NCBI RefSeq assembly: GCF_901709675.1 | Contig: NC_051105.1 | Location: 1,984,001 to 2,048,000 of the forward strand | Direction: 5' to 3' | DNA: 64,000 bases | From: Syngnathus acus | Taxonomy: Eukaryota > Chordata > Actinopteri > Syngnathiformes > Syngnathidae | Position numbers and translations under genes: made by a program | Shown here: positions 37,901 through 53,715 of the stretch, piece after piece | Layout: each line of letters begins with the position of its first letter | Numbering within the stretch: position 1 is the first letter of the stretch | The notes under the pieces: generated by a model | Told to the model about the DNA's origin: nothing | Seen by the model: the letters and a program-made list of their open reading frames with translations, nothing else | Database searches by the model: none

Positions 37901-38893
37901 AATTTCATCATGTGCCATATGGCATCACTTTGTTGTTTAAAGCGTATATTGAATAGAGTTCATTCATTTAAATTTTCGTATGAATTTGCTTTTACTTTTT
38001 ATAATTCATAATTTGTAACACGTTGGCTTTGCAATTTGAAAAATGTACTATTTTTTACTATTTAGTTGGCATTTTCCGTTGGTGCAGCAGGTAATAATTT
38101 ACCTGCGTTCTTTTTTAACTTTTTCACAACATAACATATTAGGATCAAACATGTTCTGTCCTAATTTTGGAATACTTTATATAAATATATTTTATGGAGT
38201 CCACCCCAACGTGCTAAAAAATATTTGATCATGCAAACTAAAATTGGATCACAAGTATAATTTTTTTTCTGATTGGTGCTTTTTTATAGGGCTTCTTTAA
38301 TTAGTATTGCTAATAATTACAATGAGGCATGTACAGTGGGTAGCCAGTTGAAAGGAGGGTGGTGTCGCTATTTGTTCCCGTGTGTGTGTGTGTGTGTGTG
38401 TTTTGCAGCGTGATAATGTCGATCTCAGCACATGCCTGCTGGCCAGTGGAGCGAACAGGTGAGCAGGCAAGCAAGCACTGCCTGCCGAACAGAAAGAGAG
38501 AGAGAGCGAGCGAGCGAGAGAGGACAGTTTAGTACAGTAGATGAAATGTGTTGATGAGATTTACCGTAAGAGACTAAGTTGTGTCTTTGAGAACAACTGT
38601 CCATCCATTTTGTAAACCGCTTATCCTCACGAGTGTCGTGGGCGTGCTGAAACTTATCCCAAAAGTCTTTGGGTGGCAGGCGGGGGACACCCTGAACTGG
38701 TCGCCAGCCAATCGCAGGGCACACAATTTGGAGTGCTCAATCGGCCCACCGTGCATGTTTTGTAATAATTAAAAAAAAGAAAACTGTGCAAAGTTTGCAT
38801 GTTTCCAATTCCAGCATATTACATTTGAGGATGTTATTTTACCTGAGCGCCGTCTGTCGTCTGCCCCTCTTCCTGACCCGACATTGTCCACAG
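34918..38893. other. Interval between the two connexin genes
   Basis: No coding gene recognised. A G-rich stretch (37120-37170) followed by TCAAG|GTATGAG at 37225 could be a non-coding first exon of GJA3. A (GT)n run lies at about 38382-38402 and GAGA/GAGC repeats near 38495-38520. ORFs such as 36114-36506 on the minus strand look non-coding. Confidence 0.4.
38588..38745. mobile_element. Teleost interspersed repeat fragment
   Basis: The series TCCATCCATTTTGTAAACCG, CTTATCCTCACGAGTGTCGT, then CACCCTGAACTGGTCGCCAG and CCAATCGCAGGGCACA is a very common fish interspersed repeat from memory. The family is not assigned. It lies just upstream of the GJA3 coding exon. Confidence 0.7.
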
Positions 38894-38907
38894 GCTGGCA
38901 GTCTTGA

Positions 38908-40340
<1,433 letters not shown>

Positions 40341-43300
40341 GCCCCGCTCCGGGCCTCCCTAACCCGGAAAGCGACACTTCCTGACGGCAAAATGATACCA
40401 AAAGGTGGCATATATCTTTCCGTTTCGCACGTAACCCACCTAGGAGGGACATTCGTGTGGCTTTGATACTACTAAGTTGGACTTTGAGCCTTCCAAGCAG
40501 AGCCCAGGGAAGCGGGTACATTGACAAGTTAGTGAGCTTTCACACAACTAAGTTTCGGGTGTTAAATGTTACACCTCGGTCCCCTGACCCCTTTGCGCAC
40601 CGCTGCTGTTTCACTTGTGATACTACTTTTTAAACGCTCCGAGACAGTGACGACCCGGGAAAAGCCAGCTTTGCCGCCAAGTGTGAAAGGGGCTGAGGAC
40701 TCTTTCGGGGAAGATCTAGTTTTGTTTTGTTTTCTTCTTCTAGCTGCACTGAATGGACTCCTGTGGGTGCCCGGTTTTAAATCGGTACCCACAATGCACT
40801 GCAGCACCCGCCCCCTGAACAGAGCAACGGGCTGGCCCTGAGGGAGTCTCAAACCGCTAACATGGCACTTGACACAAAATGAAACATATTATTGAATTCT
40901 ACACAAAACAAGACTTGTCATTTTGTAAGTAACATACTTTGACTTTTCCAAACACATCCAATGAAGTTGGCTTCACTCACAAAGTACAACAAAAACCAAA
41001 GATGTCATTCAAACACTTTCACCAAAGTGCTGTCTTCAGGGCCTTTTACCAAAAAGATGCAATTTCTTATTTTTACGCAGCAAAAATGAGAAAAACATTC
41101 TGACAGTATTTTGCATTTTTCCCCCCCCAGTTTACATTTTAGTAGTTGATTTGCACATGTAGGAAACAAAATCTAACATTGCTAGAACGAGAGAGCGTCC
41201 TCTAAGGAACATAAAATCTTTTTAAAAATGTCTTAACATCTGCTCACAGCAGAGGCAGAGTTTTAAAGAAATTTGAAAAACCAAACAAAAAGTTATTCAT
41301 TTTATGACGACAAAAGTAGAATGTCAGTTTGTGCGTGTTCACGTGTGTGCGCGCGCGCGTGTGTGAATGATCCTTTTGTAAAGTTGATGTAAATGTTCAT
41401 TTACCTCAAATGTTTACAAAAACTGTTACTAAATAAAACTTTTTTGTACTAGAGTATTGTGTATCAATAATTAATTTAAGGGTCATATTACATTTGACTT
41501 GTTAAAAAAATCTGAATTATTTGGGTGCAGTGTAAAAGTCGACTGCATCATCTTGACATTGCTAATTTTGGGGAATCGTCTCTTGGGTTGGACATCAGTA
41601 CGATTACGCTCGAGGCTAACCGGGTAGAGGGCACAATAACAGACACGGGACAAGCGGCACCATAACCCTCAGGCGGGTCCGATACACGAGTGGTCAGTGG
41701 CTGCGGAGTGACAGCAGACGAGCTCATCAGCCGTCACTCGCCTCACACACGTCAACGGTTCGCACGCCACACGGACCTTCGCATTTAACACGCACCGACG
41801 GCTGCTTCACTGTGACGAGCGTTCACATGAGCCTCGCAGCCTGTAGTCTGCGTTGAGCTTTTCAAGTTGGAAAAGTTTGTCACTCAAGTGGTCAGAGCAG
41901 AGTTATTTTTAGCCTTTAATCATCTGACAAATTCACACTCTGCCCACTGGACAAATACCTTACACCCCCTTCGCCCTCCCCCACACCCTCACAACCTTTC
42001 TGTATTTCAGGGGTGTGATGACTTTGTTCCTTTTGCGGTCTGTACTCCATAGATGTCTGGCCAGCATTCATTTTTAAAATTATTACTAATTATTAAATTC
42101 ATATCACAGATTATTCACATTAGAACTATTATAATGTCTACTGATGCAATATTGCAGTCATGTGGCTTGCTTTGACTGATACAATCCGAAAAAGAGGGTG
42201 AGGGGGTGTAATAGGGTCGGGGACTTGAATAAGCTCTGCGGGGACACCTACAGGTCAGGCCAGGATTTGTTCCTATCACATTCAGCATCAATTTTTGCAA
42301 AACGTTTTCATGTGACTTACAAATTAAAAACAAGATAAATATTACGCTTTTTTTTTCCCCTCAACGATTCCTGTCTGCACTGTATTCATGTTTGATCGCC
42401 TCTTGAAGGGGCGTGACCTAGTAACCGTCAGGTCTAGAGTCACTAGAGCATTTTTACATTTGAACCATTTCTATTTATTAATAGTGCAATAAACAGCTGA
42501 AAGGGTGTTGGCGACTAACATTTACCCTCATCCATCCCCAAGTCATGTCTCGTTCCATCATTAAAGCGCCACATTAGTTTCAATCATGTGATAGAGGAGG
42601 CCGGGTGGGCCGCCTATAGTCTGCCTCCCCCTGCACCTGACCCGCGCTTCTCCCACACCGCCGCTGCTGAGCGCAGCGCTTTCTTTGTGGCCCCTGAAAG
42701 GCTTGGGATTGTGGCCGAACAATAAAAAAAAAAAACGGTCCGCGGGGGTGACCAAAAATGTTTTTGACACTCGCCGGCAGCACTTGAATAGGGCAAGTTA
42801 CTGGAGTCTGGCCAACAATGACAAAATAAGGCTTAAGTCACCCTTTCTGGTACGAGCAGCCATCCACATTTTTGGAGGGTGGGGACAAGGCATATACACA
42901 CAACCCAGTAGTATTTCTACAGTCCACTTGGCTTCACTTAGCCAGATGCTACAACTCACCTCTACGGTGCGACCGAAAACTCGAGTTGAAAGTGCCATCA
43001 CATCGCCCCTAGTGGAGAGAAGTTGAATAATTGAATCATCCGTTGTCCCTAAAATCAATTGAGACAGACACACCTAATTTCTGGATTAGCAACAGATACC
43101 TGTGCAGCCATCTCACAAAAAACAAGTACAAATGACAAACATGTGTTTGAAAGTGAGAAAATAAGACTAATTTATAAAAAACAGATATTACCTCATTCTG
43201 CTAATCCAAGTAGATTCAACACTTCAGCTGTGTTCTTTCTGTAGCTGATATGAAAAGAAAAATTGTGAACAATGGAATGATAAACATAATTACAAGTGGA

Positions 43301-45743
43301 CAACATTTACATTTAAAGCATACATTAAATCACATTTTGAATAAAAACAAGTGAGCCGTGTGATTAGAAAAAAAAGAAAAAGAAAAGATCATTTATTGAA
43401 GACGAGCACACACCACACGCGTTCATATTTACACACTGAGGCACATTCACACCCGAGTCAGCGGCGACACCCAGGTTGGCATCGACGCCACCCCAACGGG
43501 TTCGCTTAAAGGTTTTCCAATTCAACTCCGGTAATCAGGCGCAAACCCGACCGGCCTCCCTGTAGGCGGACTAAAGAGCGCTGATGTCCGAAAAAGATGC
43601 TCCGTTCGTCACCGCAATTCATCCAAATTAAGCTTGCCGCCCAACATTTCAACCAAGCAAATATAGCAAGTAGCAAAACAAATCTGAAGTCATTTTGACG
43701 GCAAATCCTCTCAACGCAAACCTGAGTTTAGTCTTTTTCTTGGGAGGAATCAGATGAATAAAATAAAAACGGGACAATGGAAAAACCCAAACAAGCTGCT
43801 CGCCTTTCGTGGTTTCCTGTGGAGAATCTCCTTTTTTTCTTTTTTAAAGGAGCTTTATGGAAAAAAAAAGAAAAGTACAAAAAGAGGACACAGAAACAAG
43901 GAGAAATAAATATGTTTTTAAAAAAATATGGTGAGTGTTTTTTCGTTGTCCCTTTCGTGACTAGCCCAGTTCATACCGCCCCGCCCCTCCTTGTCGACAA
44001 AATGCCACCAAAACAGTCCAGCCCAAGTGAGCGTGCGACCCTACGTTGCCTGTTGGTGATGTCGTTTGAGGAGATCCTTTTGTTTGCTTTCTACTGCGCC
44101 CTCTAGCGGCTGCTTGCAAACGAATTGGTCATTTGTATTTGTTAGGGAGAGCCCTAAGTTTAGTCGCTACGAATAGCAGTAAGCAAATTTGAAGCGGCAG
44201 TGCTACTTGCTCAACTCATAGATTTTCAGGTTTGTATAATTAGCAGAAATCAAATTGCTCAACATTTTAACGTCATGTAATGACAGCATCATTTTTTAAC
44301 AAAGGAAAATCAAAGTTAAAAAATGAATTGAGATACTCCTGAAAAGTCGCTGAAAGTTCAACAATGTGTAATAACTGTCGTTTGTTAACAGGTATGACTT
44401 AAAACGACAATGTGCGACAAAAATACAATAAGTGCATTGTTAATCTTTTGTCGTTCTTTGAACGTTGAATAGCAGCATCATTTTCCAACAGAAGCAAATA
44501 AGACAAAATGTACATCGAGCTCGCAATGGATGAAGTATTACTTTTCTCAACGTAAATATGTGGGTAGTCCAAGATACTGGACTTTTCCTGAGAACAAATT
44601 AAACGGCAAAAGCGTATACAACCAGTGTTAATTCCATTCCTCAGTAAATGCGACAACAAATGGCAGATGTGTGGCTAGTTTGGAACAAGTGTGCCATTAC
44701 TTTTCTCAGCCCAAATTCTTAACAGCCACACTGCAAAAAGCAAGTGAACGTCGACTAAAAGTTATGACATTTCTCAACAGATGTGGGGAAAAAAATGTTT
44801 GGGGCGGGTGCGCTTTCACTCTTCTCTGCCCAAATATTTGCACTTTTCAAGCTACTGTGCAAATATGGCATTGTTGGAAAAGCAGGGAAATAGCAGCGTC
44901 CTTTTTTTCAAACGGAAGGCTAAATGTACATCGAGTGTGGAACAAGTGTGGTATTAGCTAATATTTGCGTGCTCCAAGCTTTTGGGCAAACATTGCATGA
45001 CTGGATAAAGCATGTTGCGCTGAAACGTAACCGCGGGACAAGTGACAAAGGACAAAAAGAGTGGCGGAATGGGAATGCTGCGCTAGAACCTGGCTCAGCC
45101 CAAATTCTTTCATTTTCCAAATATTGGACTTCTACAAACAAACAAAAACAACGAAAAACAAAAGCATAGCTTTTGCATTTGTGGAAGTTTTCATAGGTGA
45201 ATAATAGTAACATTTTTCAATGAATGTGATGTAATGGACAAAATGTTTGTCTATTTACGAACGTGCGTTATTACTTTTTTCAGCCTGAACGAGTACCCCT
45301 TCCGCAATATTGGAGTACACAGCAACACTCAGATATAACACTCGGAAATACTGCATGTCCTGCTCTACTAAAGAATGGGATGCTAAGGCAACAGCTAAAA
45401 GGCTTGTAGTTGTTGTGCTGATTGTCCTTTTCAAATGTGGCGCTTTTGAATGAATTCTCCAAACGACATCACCAGCATTTAAATCGGGCTTGGCGGCGGC
45501 ACATCGTTAGCTGGCTAAAACATTCCGTAACTGTCTGGATGCACCCCCACCCCCGAGGAAAAAAAACAGAAACACACCGGAAATGTGACACCACTCCCAT
45601 CCAGTTTTTCCTCACCGTGGGCAGCGTGTCTTGGAGCTCAGCGGTAGGAATGAAGGAGGTTCACATAAGAAAATGTTGGAAGAGCTACTCACTATGGCCT
45701 TCCTGTGGATTTACTAACAATCTACGTGTCCAAAGTAGACGTG
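40341..45743. other. GJA3 3' UTR and intergenic DNA before ZMYM2
   Basis: AATAAA at 41432-41437 is a candidate GJA3 poly(A) signal. A (GC/GT) run lies near 41344-41364. From about 44280 to 45300 there are diverged repeats: ATAGCAGCATC-type blocks, AATGTACATCGAG twice, GGAACAAGTGTG twice, TTACTTTTCTCAGCC-type blocks. No gene recognised. Confidence 0.5.
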
Positions 45744-48700
45744 CTACTCGGCGTCACCTTCCTCCTCCGCTTGCTCCTGCGAGTCCGTGTAAATGTCCCG
45801 CACTAGCAGGACTCTGGCGAGGAGGCTCTCCAGCGTGTGGCGCTCTAGCGGCGTGGGGGAGAACCAAGCGTCCCCGTCCCAGGCGGGATCGGGCTGGGCG
45901 TAGAAGAAGTCCGTGCGTTCCAGCAACGAGGCCGGGCTGCGGCGAGGGGAAAGCAGAAGACGCTTGTTACAAAAGCGCCGGCGGAGTAATTTACTGACAT
46001 GGCGGCTAAGCGGGACAGGAAGTCCTCATCATCCAGATGTCATCACTGAAGATTCAGGATGTGAACAGCATGGGGTAATAATCACAGGACACCAACTTCC
46101 ATAATTTAAGAGACATACAGTGAACCTCCAAGACTGACATCAAAGCAAATTGCTTGATGAATCAGCCATGAGGTACGCAACGTACCACTTAGAGCGGTAG
46201 AGCTGGAAAAGTTGTCGCTCTTGCTCCATGATAGGACCAGGTGATCCCGTATCGTCTTCTTCACAGTCCTGAGGGTCCAGCTTCCTCTTGCGGGACTCCT
46301 TTTCAACTACAATGCAAACGAAGCGGAAGAGAATTGTTTGTCGATAATGAATTTAACAACTTCATTATTGTCCATTCAACAGCTTTAAAAGTGCATTTAG
46401 CTTCTTGCTGTCGAAGGAGAACAGCATCACGTACTGGGGGGATCTTAATGACCAATCAAGGCTCAGCTTGCGAACAATGCAAAACGTACTACAGGACCGC
46501 AAAGCTTCTTTCACTCACCCTGAGAGACGGGAGAAGGCACCCGGACGCACTCGCCGGTGGTGACGGGGTGCGTGGCGTCCGGGCCGTAGACGCTGGCAAA
46601 GGACAGGCCCAGGTGCTGCTGGGCACTGCGCAAGCGCATGCGCTTGGCGTTCAGGTAGACCAGTGAGCGCAGGAGGACGGCGGGCGTGGTGCCGCCCAGA
46701 TGGCCGCATGCCCACAGGCAGTGCTCGTCTACGCGGCTCCACGCGGAACCTGCGGGGAGGCCGACCATTATATAAAAATGTGAAAGAAATGATTTCATGT
46801 AGTGGTTATCAAAAATGTAGTGCCTAAAAATAAGGTCAAAGTACAAAATCATAACCAAAAATGACAATAAGCCAAATAAGTAAAACACGTGTTTTAAGAA
46901 TCAAGCGGAATTTTAAGGCTCACCATCAGGAAGCGGGCAGGGCTTCCAGTCCTTCAGAACCTTGTTGAGCTCCTCTCCAAACTCCTGATAGCAGGGGTCG
47001 CTGAAGATGTCCTTCTGTTGGCCATTGGTGTGAAGATGCTAAAAAGAAAAACAGAAACCACAATATTCATTTTACAATTGGTCAAATCGATGGCTGAATG
47101 AGTGTTGATGTGATGTTAATGTCCTCATATTCAAATGATCATCACAGTATTCAGGATGTGAACAGCAAAAGGTTTAAATCACAGGACATCGCGACAACAT
47201 TTCCTGTTGCTAAGTGAAAGGACGCCAACCTTCTGGATGCCGAGGCAGAGGTAGTAGATGCTGTCCGGGGCGTATCGCTCCCCGTTGGGTCGACACACCT
47301 CCCTGACGAAGCCGCTCAGCTTGTCGTTCAGCTCGCCGGCGGACATTTTCAGCACGTCGGTCTCGGTGGGATTGACCTGAGCTGGTTCGGCGGTTTGGGG
47401 GTCCGCTGCGGGGCTCATCCAGCGCCTGAAGGCGTTGAGGCCGTAGCGTGCTCTCAGGGGCGGTGAGCGAACCGACGAGCTTCTGACCAAGTTGCGTTCC
47501 ACCACCAGCTTCTTGCTCCCCTGGGACAAAAATAGACTTGTGAAATTTCGCTGCTTTCAAACATGGGTGTTAATGGGAATTGATGCGAATAAACCAGGAA
47601 CTTGCTAAATTGAAAGTCTGGTGTTTCGGTGGATATTCCGCAGAATCCCGACTAAATGTCCGTGTGGCATTATGATTGCTAACACATTAAGGCGCATACT
47701 CGTGTCCTTGGCTGAGGTCGCGTTGCCCGCTCGTCCTCCTGCTTTTCCGCATCCTCCTGGACCGCCGCCGAAGCTGAGGAAGGAAAGGTCAATCAGAGAA
47801 TGACACGGCATTTGGAGACCAACAATGAGTCAGCAGTTGCTTAGAAGCCCATGATGACAAACCACAAGCACGCCTCAGCGCCCCCTACGGACGAGTGGAC
47901 TAGCGTAATCCAGCCCAATATCGTGTTGTGTGGACGTCACAAATATGTTACCTAGAGGGAAGTCCTCCTCCAGGTCCATGTAACTTGCATCGTCTTCCTC
48001 CTCTTCTTTCTTCAGGTCCGCGTTACCTTCTGTCTTCACCTCCTCCTCCTCCTGCTTTGGGCTGCTGGTGATCATTTCCTCAACTTCAGGCTCACTTGTC
48101 TCTTTCTCAAGCTTCACATCTGAAAGAGATGAGCATTTTCCCCCCCTTAAGATCATCTACAAAGGCCGAATCGTCGGGCATCTCTGAAAGACTATCGTGA
48201 GTGATTATCAAGTGGTGCGGGCTGTGTTCTGTGATTCTTCTATGTTGAGGTTGCGGACGCCCATTTTGGGCTTGCGACTGCTACCTTCATTCTGATCGTC
48301 CGATGTCCCTTCTGTCAGGGATGACGAGTCCTCCTTCGCGGCGACGGGCTCTGAGGGAGTCTTGCTTCTCAGTTCCTGGATGGTTTGGACAATCTGCTCT
48401 GTGCTTTGCAAGGTGGTGGGCAGGAAGACTGGCACGGGGAGCTGGCAGAGGTGGGGGTGACACGCAGAGATAGTTAAGCAAACCACAAATGTCAACATTA
48501 GCACCAAATCTAGCCGAGGTTATTTCTGCACTTTCTGTTCTTCTGAATTTTTGTCAACAATTAAATGCAGGCAGGAGGTGGCTCAATGTTTGGTACGTTA
48601 TTGATCAGAATGATGGCAAGATTGCTGGAACTCTGGAAAGCATTACCCACCACTACTAGTAATACTTGTCAGCTCATGTCTTACTGGTAGAGGCATTGAG

Positions 48701-51700
48701 AGCGGCGTGGGCGTCAGCTGCGAGTACATGTTCATGGGCACAGGGATGAAGACGGGCACGGGGATGGGGACGGGAATGTACTCCCGCTTCACGCCGTCAT
48801 CCACATCTGCGTTCACGCGAGAAAGTCAATTTTTGTTGAGCCGGGAAAGTGACGGCTGCGGTAAATAAATGCTCACCCGTTTGTATGGGCTTGCTCTGCA
48901 TGTGTGGCTTGCAGTAGGTGGCCTTGGTGAGAGAGAGCGGCTTGCAGAGGACCGCCTTGTTTTTGACGTCCCTCATCAGGCCGCCGGCCGGGTACGCCGC
49001 CGTGCCCTGGCTCACCAGCTGCGTCGGGGAAGACAAGATTTAGGGGAGTGACATCAAGAAGTTTGAAACTGTAAACGTCACTAAAAATGACACTCACCCC
49101 AAGTTTGGAAACTTGTGATTCAATACCTGAAAGGAAACACATAGTAGTTTGTGACACTAAAACAAACAAAATGGCGGACACGGTCAACAACTTTCATGTT
49201 AAGTGAAACAACATGATAGAGCTGTATTTTTTTAAAAACAGATCGCTAGGACCATTGTCCCCCAAAAAGTCCACTACAAAACAACTTCACCAGTGGAGGA
49301 TCAGTCTGCATGCGGTGTTGCCGTGTACCCGTGCAGCTGTTTTCGGGGCCTTTCTGCGTGGCCATGATGGGCTCGTTCTGCTGGCAGTAGAACCTGAGCA
49401 GACACTGTTGGTCGCAGAATTGCTTAATCTCCGAGCGCCACATCACGGACTCCGTCAGCTGTCCTTGAACCTTGCAGCAGTCGCAGCGCGCCGCCTAGTG
49501 GACATGGAGAGACACTGCCAGTTTACAGACGGTTTTCTTTTTCAGTTTTTTTTTTTCTACTCTCATAAGGTTGCAATTTAATTCCCATTATTTCCCTTTC
49601 AACGTGGCTGTTTATAGTGCTTTTTCCAAAGCGGACCTTGTGGTACCAGTCGTGGAACTTCTTAGCACAGGCCTCGCTGCAGAAGTCCCGCGTCATGCCG
49701 CCGAGCTGGCGCGTGACGCTTCTCTTGCACATCTGGCTGCAGTGGTTGCAGCTGACACACTTGAGGCCCAGACGTTTGATGAAGTCCTGCTTGAACAGCA
49801 GCTTGCAACCTGGAACACAAAACGCAGACAAAATGAAGCGTGGTTTATTATTAAGAAGGAGAAAAAATGTTCACGTTACCTTCGCTGCAGAAGGGCTTTT
49901 TCTCGCCGGAAAAGTTGGCGGTGGTGTGCAGCGTCTTCTCCTCCTGGCAGAACTCGCACATGGTAACGATACAATGCAGCTTTTTGTAGTCGTCGCAGCA
50001 AACCTTGCTGCAGAAGTGGTACATTTTGTCCTGAGGGACACACAGACAGATGTCAGACGCAGAGCTCACCCTCGCATAACACTCAGTGGGCCTCCACCTT
50101 GACAATTTTTATAAAACATTTCTGTGGAAAGCGCCTCATCTGACCTCCCACTCCAGCGTCTCCGGCTTGACGCCGAACACTCCTCTGCAGTAGTTACACT
50201 TGAGCTGCACCGTGCTGTCATTGGTGGTGGACAGTGTCGTCTGTCCATTGGTGGTCGTCTGGAGTGTGGCGTTCTGTAATCATGACCACCAGACTTAGAA
50301 GAAAAAAAAAAAAAAAAAAAAAACACCCCAAAAAAAATCATGACCATCATCATAATGATAACCAAAGACAACCAAGTGAGTGTGCACCTGGAACTTGGTA
50401 ACGCACTGCGAGCTGCAGAAGTTAAGGATGTTTCCCTCGGGCAGCGTGGCCTGGTACTGAGGTAACGCGTTCCTCTTGCAGAAGTGACACGACGGCTCCG
50501 CGTCTGAACAAAACACACGTCGTTAAAGTACGGGGTTGCTCTTTGGGAACAAAATCACATTTATTACAATTGTGGATTTGAATTCATGTTGTGGTTTGGT
50601 TTCTACTTTGTGTGGTTATTCTTATTTCCTCAACAGGTATCTCAGCCTCAGATTTGGATCTTGTGTGACAAGGTGCGGCACATTAGTGTCTTTTATTTCA
50701 GTAGCTTGCCATGTCCTGATTTGATTTCCATTCCCGCGAAAAGAAGCTTGATTTGGATCTTGTTTGACCAACATTTGAGTACATGCGGCATCCTATTAGC
50801 ACTCTAACAGTTTCATTTGGATAAGTTGCCGTTGACTCGCATTGTGCTGCATTTGAGTGCCCCTCTGTCCTGTTTAGCTACTTTATCGTCTCTTGCTAAC
50901 CTGCACATTTAGTCGCCGTCACTTGCGTTTACTCACGGTGGAAGGTGGTGGCGGCCATCTTGGCCTTGTTCATGCAATTGCTGGAGCAGTAGGAGCCCAT
51001 GGCGCCATCGGCGGATAGACCCAGGACCACCTCGCCCGTCTTGATCAGGGTCTTGCATGTCAGGCAGCTCGCCAGCTTGCTGTGAGCCTAAAGAGGCCCA
51101 CGAAAGACCAGAAAGAAGAGTGCACTTCAAGCAGGCTCTGAAATTTGAAATACTTTATGTCGTATGATTTTGGAGGCGTCCCAATACTTGTGGCTGAGCT
51201 GCCAAGACACAAGTATGGCTGGTTTAATGAGCGCTTGTTGCCAGGCAACAACGACTACACTTCAGCCTTTAACTTGTGGCAACCACCAAATTGTTCAGCT
51301 GAGAGCTTGTTCAGGGGAAAAACTGAAGGAGGAAATGATCGAGTCATTACTGCGCATGAATGATTGAACAAGAATCTACGGTGAAAGCCCTTGACTGCAA
51401 CGTTGAAAACGTTTAACCGTGAACAAGAACAAAAAACAGATCCACTAGAAATGATTGGGGGAAAAAATACAAATACAACACAACGTCTTACAATAAGCCA
51501 TGGAGTGAAACTCATGAGTACCTGCTTGAAATCCCTGATGCATTTCTGACAGCAGAAGCGCTTCTGCTGTCCGTCCACCAGCAGGAAGTGGTTGGCGGAG
51601 GCCCTGCTGGGCAGGTAGTCCCCACACTGCTCGCAGCAGTTCATGATGAGCCCGTTGGCTCGGCGGTACACAATGAAGCACATGTCGCTGCAGATCTTGT

Positions 51701-53715
51701 GCGTCACCGTCTTGAAGCTCACCTCGTGGCGGATCTGCGCGCAACAAAGTCTGTCAATCCACATCCTGCCTGCTGTGAAATTTGCACCGACTTCAAGCGT
51801 GCCCAGACTTGCTATCTTTCATACAGGATAGGAATCCTGGAAAAAGATCTTGGTTACAAACTGACCTCGGTGAGCTTTCCGCAGACGGTGCATTTGGTTT
51901 TGAGGCTGGACTTGGGCGGGTTCTGCTTGTTCTCATAAGCACCCAGGCAGCCAGTGCTGCAGAACTCCTGGAAGGACTCGCTCGAGTCCACCTGGGCCAC
52001 GATGGTACCTTTCATGTTGGTGATGTCCCTGCAGGGTGAGCGAGGGCGATAGTGATGTTAGCAGTTGCCGCTCCCAAATAGCCTACTCCCACAAGAACGG
52101 CAAGCCCAAACTGACTTTTTACACATGGTGCAGCTTTTCTTGGGTGCGGGTTTGTGCGAGAAGGCGGAGAGGCAGGTGGTGGAGCAGAAGAGGTGCGTAG
52201 ATCCTTTGCGCTGGTATGCCGTCTGACCTTTCTTTAGAGGCTTCTTACAGTTTGCACATGTCACCTGCGATAAATTGGATGGGAATGTGGATATTTGGCA
52301 CGGAAAAATTTCTGCTAACCAATTAATTGGCTGATCATTTAAAATAAATATTTACAAAAAACAAACAACTTATTTGGAGTCCCTTAGCGCTTACAACAAC
52401 AGAGTCCAAAAAGAACAAATATGATTTAAATACGAGGCAAATATGGTTCATGCAACGTTACCTTCACAGTCCTGGGTTGCGGCTGGGTGCCTGGCGAGAA
52501 AGAGGAAGACTGTCCCGGAGGTTTGGGCAGGGAAGTGGCGGTCGACGAAGAGTCCACCCCCGTCTGCTTTTGGTTGCGGGGCACCGACGCCGACTGGGAG
52601 ATCCATGAGTCTGCGGGGGAACAAGAGAAGCCGGTGTCATCTATTTAAAAAAAGAATAAACAAATTATATTAAAGTTGATGGACAGTATGAAACAGGCTT
52701 GACCCTACTAGGGAATATTTGTAGCTTCTGTGTGCGTTGAGGGTCTGGCGCTACCTGTTCTGCTATGCGTCCCCGCGTCGCCGTTTTGCACCGCCGAGCC
52801 CCGCCCCGGGTTGAAGGAAGCGCTCGGTCTTTTGGACGTGCTGTCGGGGGTCAGGCTGAAGGCGTTGCTGATCTGCAGACCATTTTCCTCTGCCGGGCCG
52901 TCGACTGACTGCAGGAAAGGGGGCTTGTGTTACAGAAGGTGCACATTTGCCACGACGGCTCTGTAACGCGCCGAATGTGGATTTTGCTATCCTCGCATAC
53001 AGCTGCAAATGTTCCCTCTCAGTGGGATAGCGGCATCCATGTAAAGAAATAAAATCAGGTATCAAAATTTGCCCCTAAGTGTGTGCACCATGTAGAATTG
53101 CCACCTTACCGTTTGTTCTCCCTGCAGGGATGTCACAGAGGTGATCATCAAGTCAGCTTGAGCGTCCCCCGGAAGGGCGCCGGCGCCCCTTTTCTGGCCC
53201 AGCGTCGTGACGTTGGCGATGCGGATATCCGAACGTGGTTCCGTGCAGCTGAGGGTGGCGGGCGACGAGCCGCCCTGCTTCTCTTCAGGCTCCTCCTCGT
53301 CATCGATGACGATAGGCTCGGCTGCCGAGGCGGGGTTGGAGGGCTCGGACGCATCTGGGGTCGCGGCGGCGGGCGGGGTCACAGCCTCGGCTGCGGGTGT
53401 TGCCTCAGCGGGCGACGCGTCTTGCGTCTCCATGTCAGCGGGGCCCTCCGGACACTCCTGTGAAGGTGGCGGCAGCTCGGAGGCCTGCTCTTCTACCAAA
53501 ACCACGTCGTCATCATCCTCGCCGCCGCCCTTCTTTGGTGCCTCTTCGTCATCTGTTGCCGCGGCAACCGACTCTGGGGCCACCACGGTGGGCGCCGCCG
53601 TGGCCTCCACGTGGTCCCCCTCTGCCGCTGCCCCCGGCGTCGCCGCCACCTCCTCCTCTTCCTCCGGAACAGCAGGATTGGGTTCCGACTCCCCGTCCAT
53701 CGCTAAGGCAACCAC
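45744..53715 (-). CDS. zmym2: Zinc finger MYM-type protein 2
   Basis: Nuclear SUMO-binding transcriptional co-repressor associated with LSD1-CoREST-HDAC. Twenty-three coding exons join in frame to 1315 residues (human 1377); ATG at 53700, TAG at 45744-45746. Exons (high to low): 53700-53110, 52908-52755, 52610-52462, 52264-52116, 52028-51866, 51734-51522, 51087-50937, 50503-50388, 50273-50145, 50030-49880, 49809-49637, 49494-49329, 49126-49098, 49018-48877, 48806-48685, 48441-48285, 48119-47952, 47773-47700, 47520-47230, 47038-46924, 46749-46519, 46306-46186, 45936-45744. The acidic N-terminus has SUMO-interaction motifs [10 protein letters not shown] and PIVIDDEEE, then RIANVTTL and [11 protein letters not shown] tandem array of MYM (TRASH) zinc fingers follows ([20 protein letters not shown] to [17 protein letters not shown]), then a proline-valine stretch. 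The C-terminal DUF3504 domain ([48 protein letters not shown]) is known to derive from Crypton recombinases. Confidence 0.97.
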
